Below are positions 57,092 through 64,000 of a stretch of DNA of 64,000 nucleotides, one piece after another. Location: positions 1 through 64,000 of the forward strand of contig JBJMLA010000100.1 of NCBI GenBank assembly GCA_045805505.1, in the 5' to 3' direction. The notes under the pieces are model-generated. The model was not told the DNA's origin. It did no database searches and saw nothing but the letters and a program-made list of their open reading frames with translations. The number at the start of each line of letters is the position of its first letter. The stretch's first letter is position 1. The translations under genes were made by a program, and so were the position numbers. This DNA is from BP-464 sp045805505 (lineage in GTDB: Bacteria > Actinomycetota > Thermoleophilia > Solirubrobacterales > Solirubrobacteraceae).

Positions 57092-58135
57092 GTGCGCGAC
57101 GCCCTTGCCGCCCGGACGCTCGAGCTCGTCGACTTCGCCTCGGAGTCGCGGGACGAGGGCGCGCTCGCCGCGCACGTGCTCGGGCTGATCCCCGGCGCGC
57201 GCGATGCCGGCGACACGTGCGTGCTGGCCGGGGTCACCGAGCGCGGCGACCGGCCGCTCGTGCTGCTCGCCGGCCACCTCGACACGGTGCCCGCGCAGGA
57301 CAACCGGCCCGGGCGCCTCGACGCCGACGCGGTGCACGGGCTCGGCGCCAGCGACATGAAGGCCGGCGTCGCGGTGATGATCGAGGCGGCGCTGGCGATC
57401 GGCGGCGCGCGGACCGTCGACCTCGGCTTCGTGTTCTTCGGCCGCGAGGAGCTGCCGGTGGCCGAATCGGCGCTGACCCCGCTGCTCGAGCGCGAGCCGG
57501 GGCTGCGCAGCGCCGACCTGGCGATCGTGATGGAGCCGACCGACAACGCGATCCAGGCGGGCTGCCTCGGCAACCTCAGCGCGACCTGGACGTTCAGCGG
57601 CGTGGCCGGGCACTCGGCGCGCCCGTGGCTGGCCGACAACGCGATCCATCGCGCGGCGCACGGGATCGCGGCGCTCGACGCGGTGGCGGTCGAGGACCAC
57701 GAGTACGACGGCCTGACCTTCCGCGAGGCGGTGTCCGTCGTCCGCGTCGCCGGCGGCATCGCCGACAACGTGATCCCCGACAGCGCGACCGCACAGGTCA
57801 ACTACCGCTACGCCCCGGGCCGTGACCCGGCCGACGCCGAGGCGCGGCTGCGCGGCTGGTGCGAGCCCCACGGCGCGCTGGAGATCGTCTCGCATGCGCC
57901 GTCGGGCCGGGTGCCCGAGGGCAACCCGCTCGTCGAGCGCCTGCGCGCCGCCGGCGATCTGGCGGTCGAGCCCAAGCAGGCGTGGACGCCGGTGGCGGAG
58001 TTCGCGCAGGCGGGCGTCGATGCCGTCAACTTCGGGCCGGGCGACCCGCGCTTCGCCCACCGCCGTGACGAGCAGGTCAGCCTCGCGGCACTGGAGCGCT
58101 GCTGGGCCGTCCTGGAGCGCTTCTCGTGCGCCTGA
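57092..58135 (+). CDS. dapE: Succinyl-diaminopimelate desuccinylase
   Basis: A 347-residue M20-family zinc enzyme that removes succinate from N-succinyl-LL-diaminopimelate. Metal and catalytic residues: His and Asp in LLAGHLDTVPAQ, Asp in HGLGASDMKAG, Glu-Glu in FFGREELPV, Glu in IVMEPTD, and the C-terminal His in GPGDPRFAHRRDEQV. The dimerisation domain (CLGNLSATWTFSGVAGHSAR) is intact. It overlaps the next gene by ten bases. Confidence 0.92.
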   Translation: MRDALAARTLELVDFASESRDEGALAAHVLGLIPGARDAGDTCVLAGVTERGDRPLVLLAGHLDTVPAQDNRPGRLDADAVHGLGASDMKAGVAVMIEAALAIGGARTVDLGFVFFGREELPVAESALTPLLEREPGLRSADLAIVMEPTDNAIQAGCLGNLSATWTFSGVAGHSARPWLADNAIHRAAHGIAALDAVAVEDHEYDGLTFREAVSVVRVAGGIADNVIPDSATAQVNYRYAPGRDPADAEARLRGWCEPHGALEIVSHAPSGRVPEGNPLVERLRAAGDLAVEPKQAWTPVAEFAQAGVDAVNFGPGDPRFAHRRDEQVSLAALERCWAVLERFSCA

Positions 58136-59283
58136 GCCCGACCCTGACGGGAATGGGCACGTACCCCTTCGTGCGCCTCTCGGAGGCCCGACGGGCGGCG
58201 GAGGCGGCGGGCGTCGACGTCATCGACTTCGGGATGGGCGAGCCGCGGGAGCAGACCCCGGCGTTCATCCGCAACGCAGTGGTCGCTGCGCTGGAGGCCG
58301 AGCCCGTCTCGGCATACCCGAAGGCCGAGGGGCTGCCGGAGGTGCGGGCGGCGATCGCGGCGTGGACGCAGCGGCGCTTCGGCGCCTCGCTCGATCCGGA
58401 CACGGAGGTGATTCCGACGCTCGGGTCCAAGGAGGCGGTCTTCGGGCTCGCCCAGGTCGTCGGCGGCCCGGGGGCTCGCATCGGCGTCCCCTCCCCGGGC
58501 TACCCGGTGCCCGTGCGCGGTGCCGCGTTCGCGGGCGCCGAGACGGTCGAGATCCCGCTGCGCGCCGAGCACGGCTGGCTGCCCGACCTCGACGCGCTGC
58601 CCGACGGGCTGGCGATCCTGTGGCTGAACTACCCGAACAACCCGACGGGGGCCCGGGCGCCGCTCGAGTTCTACGAGCGGGCGCAGCAGCTCGCGCTGGG
58701 TCGGGGCTTCATCGTGGCCAGCGACGAGGCGTACTCCGAGCTGTGGTTCGACGGCGAGCCTCCCCACTCCGCCCTCGAGCTGATCGACCGCCGCAACGTC
58801 ATCGTCTTCAACACGCTCTCGAAGCGCTCCTCGATGCCCGGCTACCGCGCGGGCTTCGCGGCGGGTGACCCCGAGCTGATCGCGGCGCTGAAGAAGTACC
58901 GGCCCAACGCCGGTGTGACGCCCCAGACCTTCGTCCAGCGCGCCGCGGCCGCGGCCTGGGGCGACGAGGAGCACGTGGATGCGGTCCGCGCGCTGTACCG
59001 CGAGAAGCGCGACGCCCTCCTCCCCGCGCTGCTGGCGCTCGGCCTCGAGTCCGCCGGCGGCGACGCGACGTTCTTCCTCTGGCTGCGGACCCCGCAGCCC
59101 GACGACGAGGCGTTCGCCACCGCGCTGCTCGCCGACCACGGCCTGGTCGTCGCCCCTGGCTCCTACCTCGGAGCGGGCGGCGCCGGCCACGTCCGGATCG
59201 CCGTCGTCCCGACGCTCGAGCGCTGCCACGAGGCCGCGCAGCGCTTAGGAACGGGGTCTGACCCCGTTTCTAAAGACGGCTAG
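58126..59283 (+). CDS. PLP-dependent aminotransferase, probable succinyl-diaminopimelate aminotransferase
   Basis: A 385-residue fold-type I aminotransferase. PLP sites: YPKAEGLPEVRAAIAAW, LNYPNNPTGARAP, ASDEAYSELWF and the Schiff-base Lys in FNTLSKRSSMPGYRAGF. Its place directly after dapE suggests DapC activity, making N-succinyl-LL-DAP from the keto acid. The last ~12 residues (GTGSDPVSKDG) are encoded by a palindromic repeat and are probably not part of the original protein. GTG 58126 is the start. Confidence 0.88.
   Translation: MRLSPTLTGMGTYPFVRLSEARRAAEAAGVDVIDFGMGEPREQTPAFIRNAVVAALEAEPVSAYPKAEGLPEVRAAIAAWTQRRFGASLDPDTEVIPTLGSKEAVFGLAQVVGGPGARIGVPSPGYPVPVRGAAFAGAETVEIPLRAEHGWLPDLDALPDGLAILWLNYPNNPTGARAPLEFYERAQQLALGRGFIVASDEAYSELWFDGEPPHSALELIDRRNVIVFNTLSKRSSMPGYRAGFAAGDPELIAALKKYRPNAGVTPQTFVQRAAAAAWGDEEHVDAVRALYREKRDALLPALLALGLESAGGDATFFLWLRTPQPDDEAFATALLADHGLVVAPGSYLGAGGAGHVRIAVVPTLERCHEAAQRLGTGSDPVSKDG
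59245..59273. repeat. REP-like palindrome with GGGGTCTGACCCC core
   Basis: Bases 59245-59273 form an almost perfect palindrome (TTAGGAACGGGGTC, T, GACCCCGTTTCTAA) with one G-T pair. GGGGTC(A/T)GACCCC elements recur in many bacterial genomes and resemble the sites of REP-associated transposases; that link is from general knowledge. Here it sits inside the 3' end of the aminotransferase gene. Confidence 0.75.
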
Positions 59284-60197
59284 TTCGCGTGCAGGGCCTC
59301 GTTGAGGCCGCCCCAGGAGCCCGTGCGCTGGACCGCCTCGACCGCGCCGGTCTGGCTGTGGCGGCGGAAGAGCATGTTGGAGACGCCGGAGAGCTCGCGG
59401 CCCTTGACGACCTCGCCGTCGGGCAGCGCGATCAGCGTCCCGCCGGTGATGTAGAGGCCGGCCTCGACGACGCACTCGTCGCCGAGCGAGATCCCGATGC
59501 CCGCGTTGGCGCCGAGCAGGCAGCGCTCGCCGATCGAGATGACCTCGCTGCCGCCGCCGGAGAGCGTGCCCATGATTGAGGCGCTGCCGCCGATGTCGCT
59601 GCCGTCGCCGACGACGACGCCCGCGCTGATGCGGCCCTCGACCATCGACGCGCCGAGCGTGCCGGCGTTGTAGTTGACGAAGCCCTCGTGCATCACCGTC
59701 GTGCCCTCCGCGAGGTGGGCGCCGAGCCGCACGCGGTTGCCGTCGGCGATGCGGACGCCCGAGGGGATCACGAAGTCGACCATGCGCGGGAACTTGTCGA
59801 TCGCCTTGACGTGCAGCGGCTTGTGGCGGCGCGAGTGCCGCGCGTCGCTGACGCGGTCGGGGTGCATCGGGCCGTGATCGGTCCACACGACGTTGGGCAG
59901 CACGCCGAAGATGCCGTCGAGGTTGATCTCGCGGGGCCGGACAAGCCGGTGAGACAGGAGGTGCAGCCGCAGGTAGGCGTCGGGAGCGTCGGCCGGCGGG
60001 GCCGAGAGGTCGGCGATCGCCGCCTCGACCTGGACCTCGCGGACGGCACGCACCTCGTCGCTGCCGGTGTCGAAGCGCTGGCTCGGCGCCTCGGTCCCCA
60101 GGACGGGACACGGGTACCAGACGGCAAGCGTCGCCCCCGACTCGCGGTCGACGGTGGCCAGGCCGACGCCTGCGGCGGACTCGGTGCGCATCGCCAT
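59280..60197 (-). CDS. dapD: Tetrahydrodipicolinate N-succinyltransferase
   Basis: A 305-residue enzyme of the long actinobacterial DapD type, adding succinyl from succinyl-CoA in lysine/DAP synthesis. A ~100-residue N-terminal domain precedes a left-handed beta helix (VRLGAHLAEGTTVMHEGFVN, GTLGASMVEGRISAGVVVGD, ISIGERCLLGANAGIGISLG). PRMVDFVIPSGVRIADGNRV is a family signature. ATG 60197 overlaps the dapF stop by one base (TGATG); ATG 60212 is an alternative. Confidence 0.92.
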   Translation of the reverse strand: MAMRTESAAGVGLATVDRESGATLAVWYPCPVLGTEAPSQRFDTGSDEVRAVREVQVEAAIADLSAPPADAPDAYLRLHLLSHRLVRPREINLDGIFGVLPNVVWTDHGPMHPDRVSDARHSRRHKPLHVKAIDKFPRMVDFVIPSGVRIADGNRVRLGAHLAEGTTVMHEGFVNYNAGTLGASMVEGRISAGVVVGDGSDIGGSASIMGTLSGGGSEVISIGERCLLGANAGIGISLGDECVVEAGLYITGGTLIALPDGEVVKGRELSGVSNMLFRRHSQTGAVEAVQRTGSWGGLNEALHAN

Positions 60198-60964
60198 CAC
60201 GCTATCGGCCATTCGCCGGAGAACACCGGTTCGGCCCAGCCCGTGAGGTCGACGTGCAGGTCCTCCCCCACGTCGACCGTCAGCTCGCCGCCGTCGAGCT
60301 CGACCGTCACCGGCGAGTCGCCGCCGCGCAGCACATGGGCGACCGCGGCACCGACCGCGCCGGTCCCGGAGCTGAGCGTCTCGCCGACGCCGCGCTCGAA
60401 GATCCGCGCGCGGATGGCACCCGGGCCGGTCTCGGTCCAGAACGACACGTTGGTGCGGTTCTCGAAGCGGGCGTCGTGCTCGATGGCGGGCCCGATGGCC
60501 GGCAGGTCCAGCGCCTCGAGCGCCTCGCGATCCTCGATGCGGACGGCGAACTGCGGGTTGCCGATGCGCACCTCCTGCCCGCGCACGCCGCCTGCCTCGG
60601 CCTCCTCGCCGATCTGGGCGCGGCCCATGTCGACGCGGCAGGTGCGCTCGTCGAGGATCGTCGGCCGGATCTCGCCGGCGACGGTCTGCACCGAGAACTG
60701 CGCCGCGTCGGTCCAGCCACGGCGGTGCAGGTACATGATCGCCTGACGCACGCCGTTGCCCGACAGCTCGGCCTCGCTGCCGTCGGGGTTGAAGATGCGG
60801 ATCCCGGCGACGAAGCCGGGCTCCTGCGCGGGCTCGACGAGCAGGACGCCGTCCGCGCCGATGCCGGTGTGGCGGTCGCACGCGCGGCGCACCGCGTCGG
60901 CGTCGACGGGCTCGGTGACGATCAGGTAGTCGTTGCCGAGCGCCTGCCATTTCTCGAACCTCAT
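60197..60964 (-). CDS. dapF: Diaminopimelate epimerase with both catalytic cysteines replaced by serine
   Basis: A 255-residue DapF-fold protein: KWQALGNDYLIV, GIGADGVLLVE, FNPDGSEAELSGNGVR, NRTNVSFW and ERGVGETLSSGTGA are all in the expected order. DapF normally uses Cys in CGNG and in CGTG as the two bases; here these are Ser68 (LSGNG, codon 60761-60763) and Ser199 (SSGTG, codon 60368-60370). Other substrate contacts are kept. Position between miaA and dapD supports a role in DAP metabolism, but the mechanism or activity must differ. Confidence 0.85.
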   Translation of the reverse strand: MRFEKWQALGNDYLIVTEPVDADAVRRACDRHTGIGADGVLLVEPAQEPGFVAGIRIFNPDGSEAELSGNGVRQAIMYLHRRGWTDAAQFSVQTVAGEIRPTILDERTCRVDMGRAQIGEEAEAGGVRGQEVRIGNPQFAVRIEDREALEALDLPAIGPAIEHDARFENRTNVSFWTETGPGAIRARIFERGVGETLSSGTGAVGAAVAHVLRGGDSPVTVELDGGELTVDVGEDLHVDLTGWAEPVFSGEWPIA

Positions 60965-61833
60965 GGGCCGGGCGAGTCTATGGCGGCGGCGACATCCTCC
61001 GGCAAGCGGCCGGTCACGTCGATCGTCAGCGGTCCGGGCAGCTTGCGCAGCCAGGTCAGCTGCCGCCGTGCGTAGTGGCGCGTCCGCTGCTTCATGGCGT
61101 CGATGTCGCCGTCGAGCAGCTGGGTGAAGCCGAGCGCCTGGCGGGCGGTGGTCGAGGCGCCGGCGGCGTCGGCCCGCCGGACCTCGTCGAGCGCGCCGGC
61201 CGCCACCATGGCGTCGACGCGCGCGTCGATCGCCGCGTACAGCGCCTCACGGTCCATGGTCAGCGCGACGAGCCGCGTCGGCCGGCGGGTCTTGGCGGTC
61301 CACAGCTGGTCGTCGGCGGGCGGATACTCGATGCCCTCGTCGAGCAGGGCGAGCGAGCGCGCGAGCCGGCGCGGGTCGGCCGGGTCCAGCCGCGCGGCGA
61401 GATGCGGCGCGCGCTGCAGCAGCTCGGCGTGCAGGGCCGGGGCGCCGCGGGCCTCCAGCGCCTGGGTCCGCACGGGCGGGCGCATGTCGAGGTCGGCCAA
61501 GGCGGCACGGAGGTACAGGCCCGTGCCTCCCACGACGATCGGCCGGCGGCCCTGCTCGAGGAGCGCGTCGATCTCGGCGTGGGCGCGCGCGGCGTACTCG
61601 CCCGCGCTGAACGTCTCGCTGACCGGCAGGAACGAGATCAGCCGATGCTCGAGCCGCGCTCGCTCCTGGGCGCTCGCCGCTCCCGTGAGGATCTCGAGGC
61701 CCTCATAGACCTGCAGCGCGTCGGCGGACACCGCCACGGGGTCCTCGCCGCGCGCCCGCAGCCGCTCGGCCAGCGCAACGGCGACGGCCGTCTTGCCGAC
61801 GCCGGTGGGACCGAAGAGTGCGATGACCTCCAC
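60961..61833 (-). CDS. miaA: tRNA dimethylallyltransferase
   Basis: A 290-residue enzyme adding dimethylallyl to A37 of tRNAs that read UNN codons. The P-loop LFGPTGVGKTAVAVALAERL, SADALQVYEGLEI, PIVVGGTGLYLRA and the tRNA-binding C-terminal TRHYARRQLTWLRKL are characteristic. GTG 61833 is the start. It overlaps dapF by four bases and heads the miaA-dapF-dapD operon. Confidence 0.94.
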   Translation of the reverse strand: MEVIALFGPTGVGKTAVAVALAERLRARGEDPVAVSADALQVYEGLEILTGAASAQERARLEHRLISFLPVSETFSAGEYAARAHAEIDALLEQGRRPIVVGGTGLYLRAALADLDMRPPVRTQALEARGAPALHAELLQRAPHLAARLDPADPRRLARSLALLDEGIEYPPADDQLWTAKTRRPTRLVALTMDREALYAAIDARVDAMVAAGALDEVRRADAAGASTTARQALGFTQLLDGDIDAMKQRTRHYARRQLTWLRKLPGPLTIDVTGRLPEDVAAAIDSPGP

Positions 61834-61834
61834 A

Positions 61835-61853
61835 GCCTGGGATCATCCCTGGC
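61835..61853. promoter_or_regulatory. 19-base palindrome filling the miaA/SDR divergent gap
   Basis: GCC-T-GGGAT-C-ATCCC-T-GGC is symmetrical except for a T-T mismatch in each arm pair. It occupies nearly all of the 20 bases between the two start codons and touches ATG 61854. Overlapping promoters or an operator are possible. Confidence 0.5.
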
Positions 61854-62645
61854 ATGGAGATCTCCGGCCGTACCGTCCTGCTGACCGGCGCCACCGGAGG
61901 CATCGGACACGCCATCGCGCGCGCCCTCCATGCCCGCGGGGCGACGCTGATCCTCACGGGCCGGCGGACCGACGTCCTCGAGCCGCTCGCCGCCGAGGTC
62001 TCCGGCACGGCCCTGGCCGCCGACCTCTCGCGCCAGCTCGACGTCCTCAAGCTCATCGAGGACGCCGGCCATGCCGACATCGTCGTCCACAACGCCGCGC
62101 TGCCGGCCTCGGGCGACATCCTCAGCTTCACCCCGGAGGAGCTCGACCGCGCTCTGGACGTGAACCTGCGCGCGCCGATCATCCTCTCCCGGCACTTCGC
62201 CGAGACGCTGAGCGCCAGGGGCAGCGGCCACATCGTGTTCATCTCGTCGCTGTCGGGCAAGACCGGCCAGGCCGGCTCGTCGATCTACAGCGCCACGAAG
62301 TTCGGCCTGCGCGGCCTGGCCCAGGGTCTGCGCGGCGACCTCGCCGCCGCCGGCATCGGCGTCTCCTGCGTGTTCCCGGGCTTCATCCGCGACGCGGGCA
62401 TGTTCCACGAGGCGGGCGCCCAGCTGCCCAAGGGCGTCGGAACGAGCACGCCGGAGGAGGTGGCCCAGGCCGTGGTCACGTCGATCGAGCGCAACCGGTT
62501 CGAGGTCGACGTCGCGCCCGTGAGCATGCGGGCCATCTCGAGCTTCGCCTCGCTCGCCCCCGCCACCGCCGCGAAGTTCGCCGCGCGCATGGGGAGCAAC
62601 AAGATCGCCAAGGATCTCGCCGCGGGGCAGCGCGCGAAGCGCTAG
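61854..62645 (+). CDS. Short-chain dehydrogenase/reductase
   Basis: A 263-residue SDR. The cofactor loop is LLTGATGGIGHAIARAL (TGxxxGIG), NAALP is the NNAG-like motif, and the catalytic Ser, Tyr and Lys are in ISSLSGKTGQAGSSIYSATK. An Arg after the second strand (TGRRTD) favours NADP(H). The substrate is unknown. It ends on CTAG shared with the mscS gene. Confidence 0.92.
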   Translation: MEISGRTVLLTGATGGIGHAIARALHARGATLILTGRRTDVLEPLAAEVSGTALAADLSRQLDVLKLIEDAGHADIVVHNAALPASGDILSFTPEELDRALDVNLRAPIILSRHFAETLSARGSGHIVFISSLSGKTGQAGSSIYSATKFGLRGLAQGLRGDLAAAGIGVSCVFPGFIRDAGMFHEAGAQLPKGVGTSTPEEVAQAVVTSIERNRFEVDVAPVSMRAISSFASLAPATAAKFAARMGSNKIAKDLAAGQRAKR

Positions 62646-63550
62646 TTGCGCGCCCGGCGGGCGAGGACCTCGAGGACCTCGCTGGCCAGATGCGAACCGT
62701 CCTGCGGGCGCCGTGGTGTCGCGGCGATGCGCAGCACGAGCTCGTCGCCGTCGATCTCCTCCAGCGAGACGTCGGGGCGCCCGCGCAGCGGCGTCTCCAC
62801 GTTCTCGCGCAGCAGCGCCTCGATCTGGCCCGGCGTGACGTCGGAGGGCAGCCGCGCCTTGAGGTCGACGGCCTCGGGCTCGCGCAGCGGCGTCACCGCG
62901 ACGTTGAGCACGGAGCTGTTGGGCACCATGGTGGTGTTCTCCCCGTAGTCGAAGCTCGTGTACAGCAGGCCCAGCGAGCTGACGACGCCCTCGATCTCGA
63001 TGCCGCTGCCCTGGAGCTTGACGCGGTCGCCGACGCGGAACGGGCGGGCGCTGAGCAGCACCAGCCCCGCGAAGAGGTTGCCGAGCGTCTGCTGGGCCGC
63101 CAGACCGGCGATGATCGCCGTGAACGCTCCACCCACCGCGAGCTGATCGGCGCCCACGCCGGCGATGCGCAGCGCGATCGCGGTGATGACGATGATCCCG
63201 ACCAGGCGGATCAGGAAGCCGACGGTGCCGGCGGTCGGCGGATCCATGCGCCGGAAGAGCGCCGGGCCGAGCAGGCGGCCGGCGTCGCGCGTGATCGCGT
63301 AGCCGAGCATCAGCAGGCCGACGACGGTGACGGCGCGGATCGGCGTGTCTGCGCCCGCGAACTCGTCGCGGCGCGAGTACAGCACCAGGATGCCCGCCAG
63401 GAGCGGCGCGGCGATCAGTATCTGCAGCCGGGCCCGGCGCAGCGCGCGGCCGCTGACCTGGCGCGCCAGGCCGGCGTCCACCCACGTGTGGCTGCGTGTT
63501 TCGAAGAGCTGCTTCATGTCTCGGTCTTTGACCTTGCGCCAGAACGCCAT
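62642..63550 (-). CDS. Small-conductance mechanosensitive channel (MscS family)
   Basis: A 302-residue membrane channel. Three to four helices come first (~40-160), the last being the pore helix (GGAFTAIIAGLAAQQTLGNL, FAGLVLLSARPFRVGDRVKL) with the usual small-residue pattern, followed by the cytoplasmic beta domain (ENTTMVPNSSVLNVAVTP) and a C-terminal alpha/beta part. It releases osmolytes on sudden swelling, the counterpart of the osmolyte uptake operon at 48226. Confidence 0.92.
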   Translation of the reverse strand: MAFWRKVKDRDMKQLFETRSHTWVDAGLARQVSGRALRRARLQILIAAPLLAGILVLYSRRDEFAGADTPIRAVTVVGLLMLGYAITRDAGRLLGPALFRRMDPPTAGTVGFLIRLVGIIVITAIALRIAGVGADQLAVGGAFTAIIAGLAAQQTLGNLFAGLVLLSARPFRVGDRVKLQGSGIEIEGVVSSLGLLYTSFDYGENTTMVPNSSVLNVAVTPLREPEAVDLKARLPSDVTPGQIEALLRENVETPLRGRPDVSLEEIDGDELVLRIAATPRRPQDGSHLASEVLEVLARRARN

Positions 63551-63591
63551 CGCTATGTGTGGTGCCCGTCACACGAACAGGAAAACGCTGC

Positions 63592-64000
63592 TCAGAACAA
63601 CGATTCCTGCAGTGCCGTCCCTCGGAGGCCGCGTTTGTCGCCGTGCTGACGGTCCGCACCCGTGGCCACCTGGGCCGCCGTCCGCGTACCTCGGCGCATT
63701 CCCTCGCTCGTCCCCCAGCCTCCACCCTCCCTGGGCCGGTACTTGATCAACCGGGCGATCCGGGCCCGGTCCTCCTTCGGCGCGTACGCACCCCGCGCAT
63801 AGAGCTCCTCGTAACGCTCGACGAGGTCGGGCCGGTAGGAGCGCAGCCAGTCCATGAACACGCCGCGGACCTCCCCGCGCAGGTGCAGGTGGATGCCGCC
63901 GACCGACACGGCCCCCATCTCCCCCGCGATCTCGAGGATCTTCTCGACCTGCTTCGGATCGTCGTTGATCCCCGGCATCAGCGGCGCGATCAGCACGCTC
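63592..64000 (-). CDS. Radical SAM protein, Rv2578c/spore-photolyase-like, 5' end beyond window
   Basis: Only the C-terminal ~136 residues are in view; the frame is open to the window edge. LIAPLMPGINDDPKQVEKIL and RGVFMDWLRSYRPDLVERYE match the end of SPL-like radical SAM proteins such as Rv2578c. The CxxxCxxC cluster motif would lie outside the window. The tail after the conserved YPLVERYEELY-type region is Gly/Arg-rich and may be extended. Function is inferred only from family. Confidence 0.75.
   Translation of the reverse strand, partial: SVLIAPLMPGINDDPKQVEKILEIAGEMGAVSVGGIHLHLRGEVRGVFMDWLRSYRPDLVERYEELYARGAYAPKEDRARIARLIKYRPREGGGWGTSEGMRRGTRTAAQVATGADRQHGDKRGLRGTALQESLF

Noticed and set aside
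1..64000. CRISPR arrays, tRNA or rRNA genes, insertion sequences
   Set aside because: No regularly spaced repeats, no cloverleaf-like segment with a TTCRA T-loop in any gap, and no transposase or integrase were seen. Repeated cgtcg/gagctc strings reflect codon bias.

Overview
This window looks like a chromosome segment from a high-G+C actinobacterium, most likely of the Thermoleophilia / Solirubrobacterales type. I infer this from the very G+C-rich coding DNA, the GarA-like FHA gene followed by an FtsR-type MerR gene, MurT/GatD, an RsiG-like protein, a DUF3052 gene and many GTG starts. I saw no rRNA, tRNA, CRISPR array, intact insertion sequence or prophage. Coding density is extreme: the longest gap without a gene is about 110 bases (38849-38959, no recognisable element), so no stretch over 300 bases is empty.

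Layout. 1-3337: a cut-off serine hydrolase, two small unknowns, and the C-terminal parts of two acyl-CoA ligases joined head to head near 2520, which is a rearrangement scar or an assembly chimera. 3345-11471: a Tat-exported ring-cleavage dioxygenase, an acyl-CoA dehydrogenase, two c-di-GMP enzymes, a DMT transporter, an FMN alpha-hydroxy-acid oxidase and a methyltransferase. 11526-18610: a tiny hydrophobic protein, ispG, a secreted protein, a Nudix hydrolase, a GH-A glycosidase, Mn/Fe superoxide dismutase and proS. 18592-23311: one dense run with a CDP-alcohol phosphatidyltransferase, an RsiG-like protein, FHA, MerR, apt, SRPBCC and an FAD oxidase. 23312-31412: a frameshifted epimerase, an anti-sigma-like protein, a thioesterase, nadE, an amidohydrolase, dinB, a hydrolase and thioredoxin-TPR, with two copies of a hairpin repeat. 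31442-34651: an operon ending in pdxH. 34659-45441: signalling, cell-wall and unknown proteins, including two paralogous zinc-ribbon proteins and an SRAP protein. 45423-48191: murT, a methyltransferase and gatD. 48226-51610: an OpuC-type osmolyte ABC transporter whose last permease runs in frame into its binding protein. 51669-57034: dut, hflX, maoC-like and a molybdate operon with its own regulator. 57092-62645: lysine/diaminopimelate genes dapE, an aminotransferase, dapD and dapF, then miaA and an SDR. 62642-64000: an MscS channel and a cut-off radical SAM protein.

Shared logic. Many first genes of transcription units carry a TAnnnT hexamer 6-9 bases before the start codon and no Shine-Dalgarno site, which implies common leaderless translation. 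Convergent neighbours often end on one shared CTAG, giving each strand its TAG stop. Inside operons the usual joint is a 4-base ATGA/GTGA overlap. Peptidoglycan-related functions recur (dap genes, murT/gatD, a lytic-transglycosylase-like protein), as do c-di-GMP functions (two GGDEF proteins and an RsiG-like candidate receptor).
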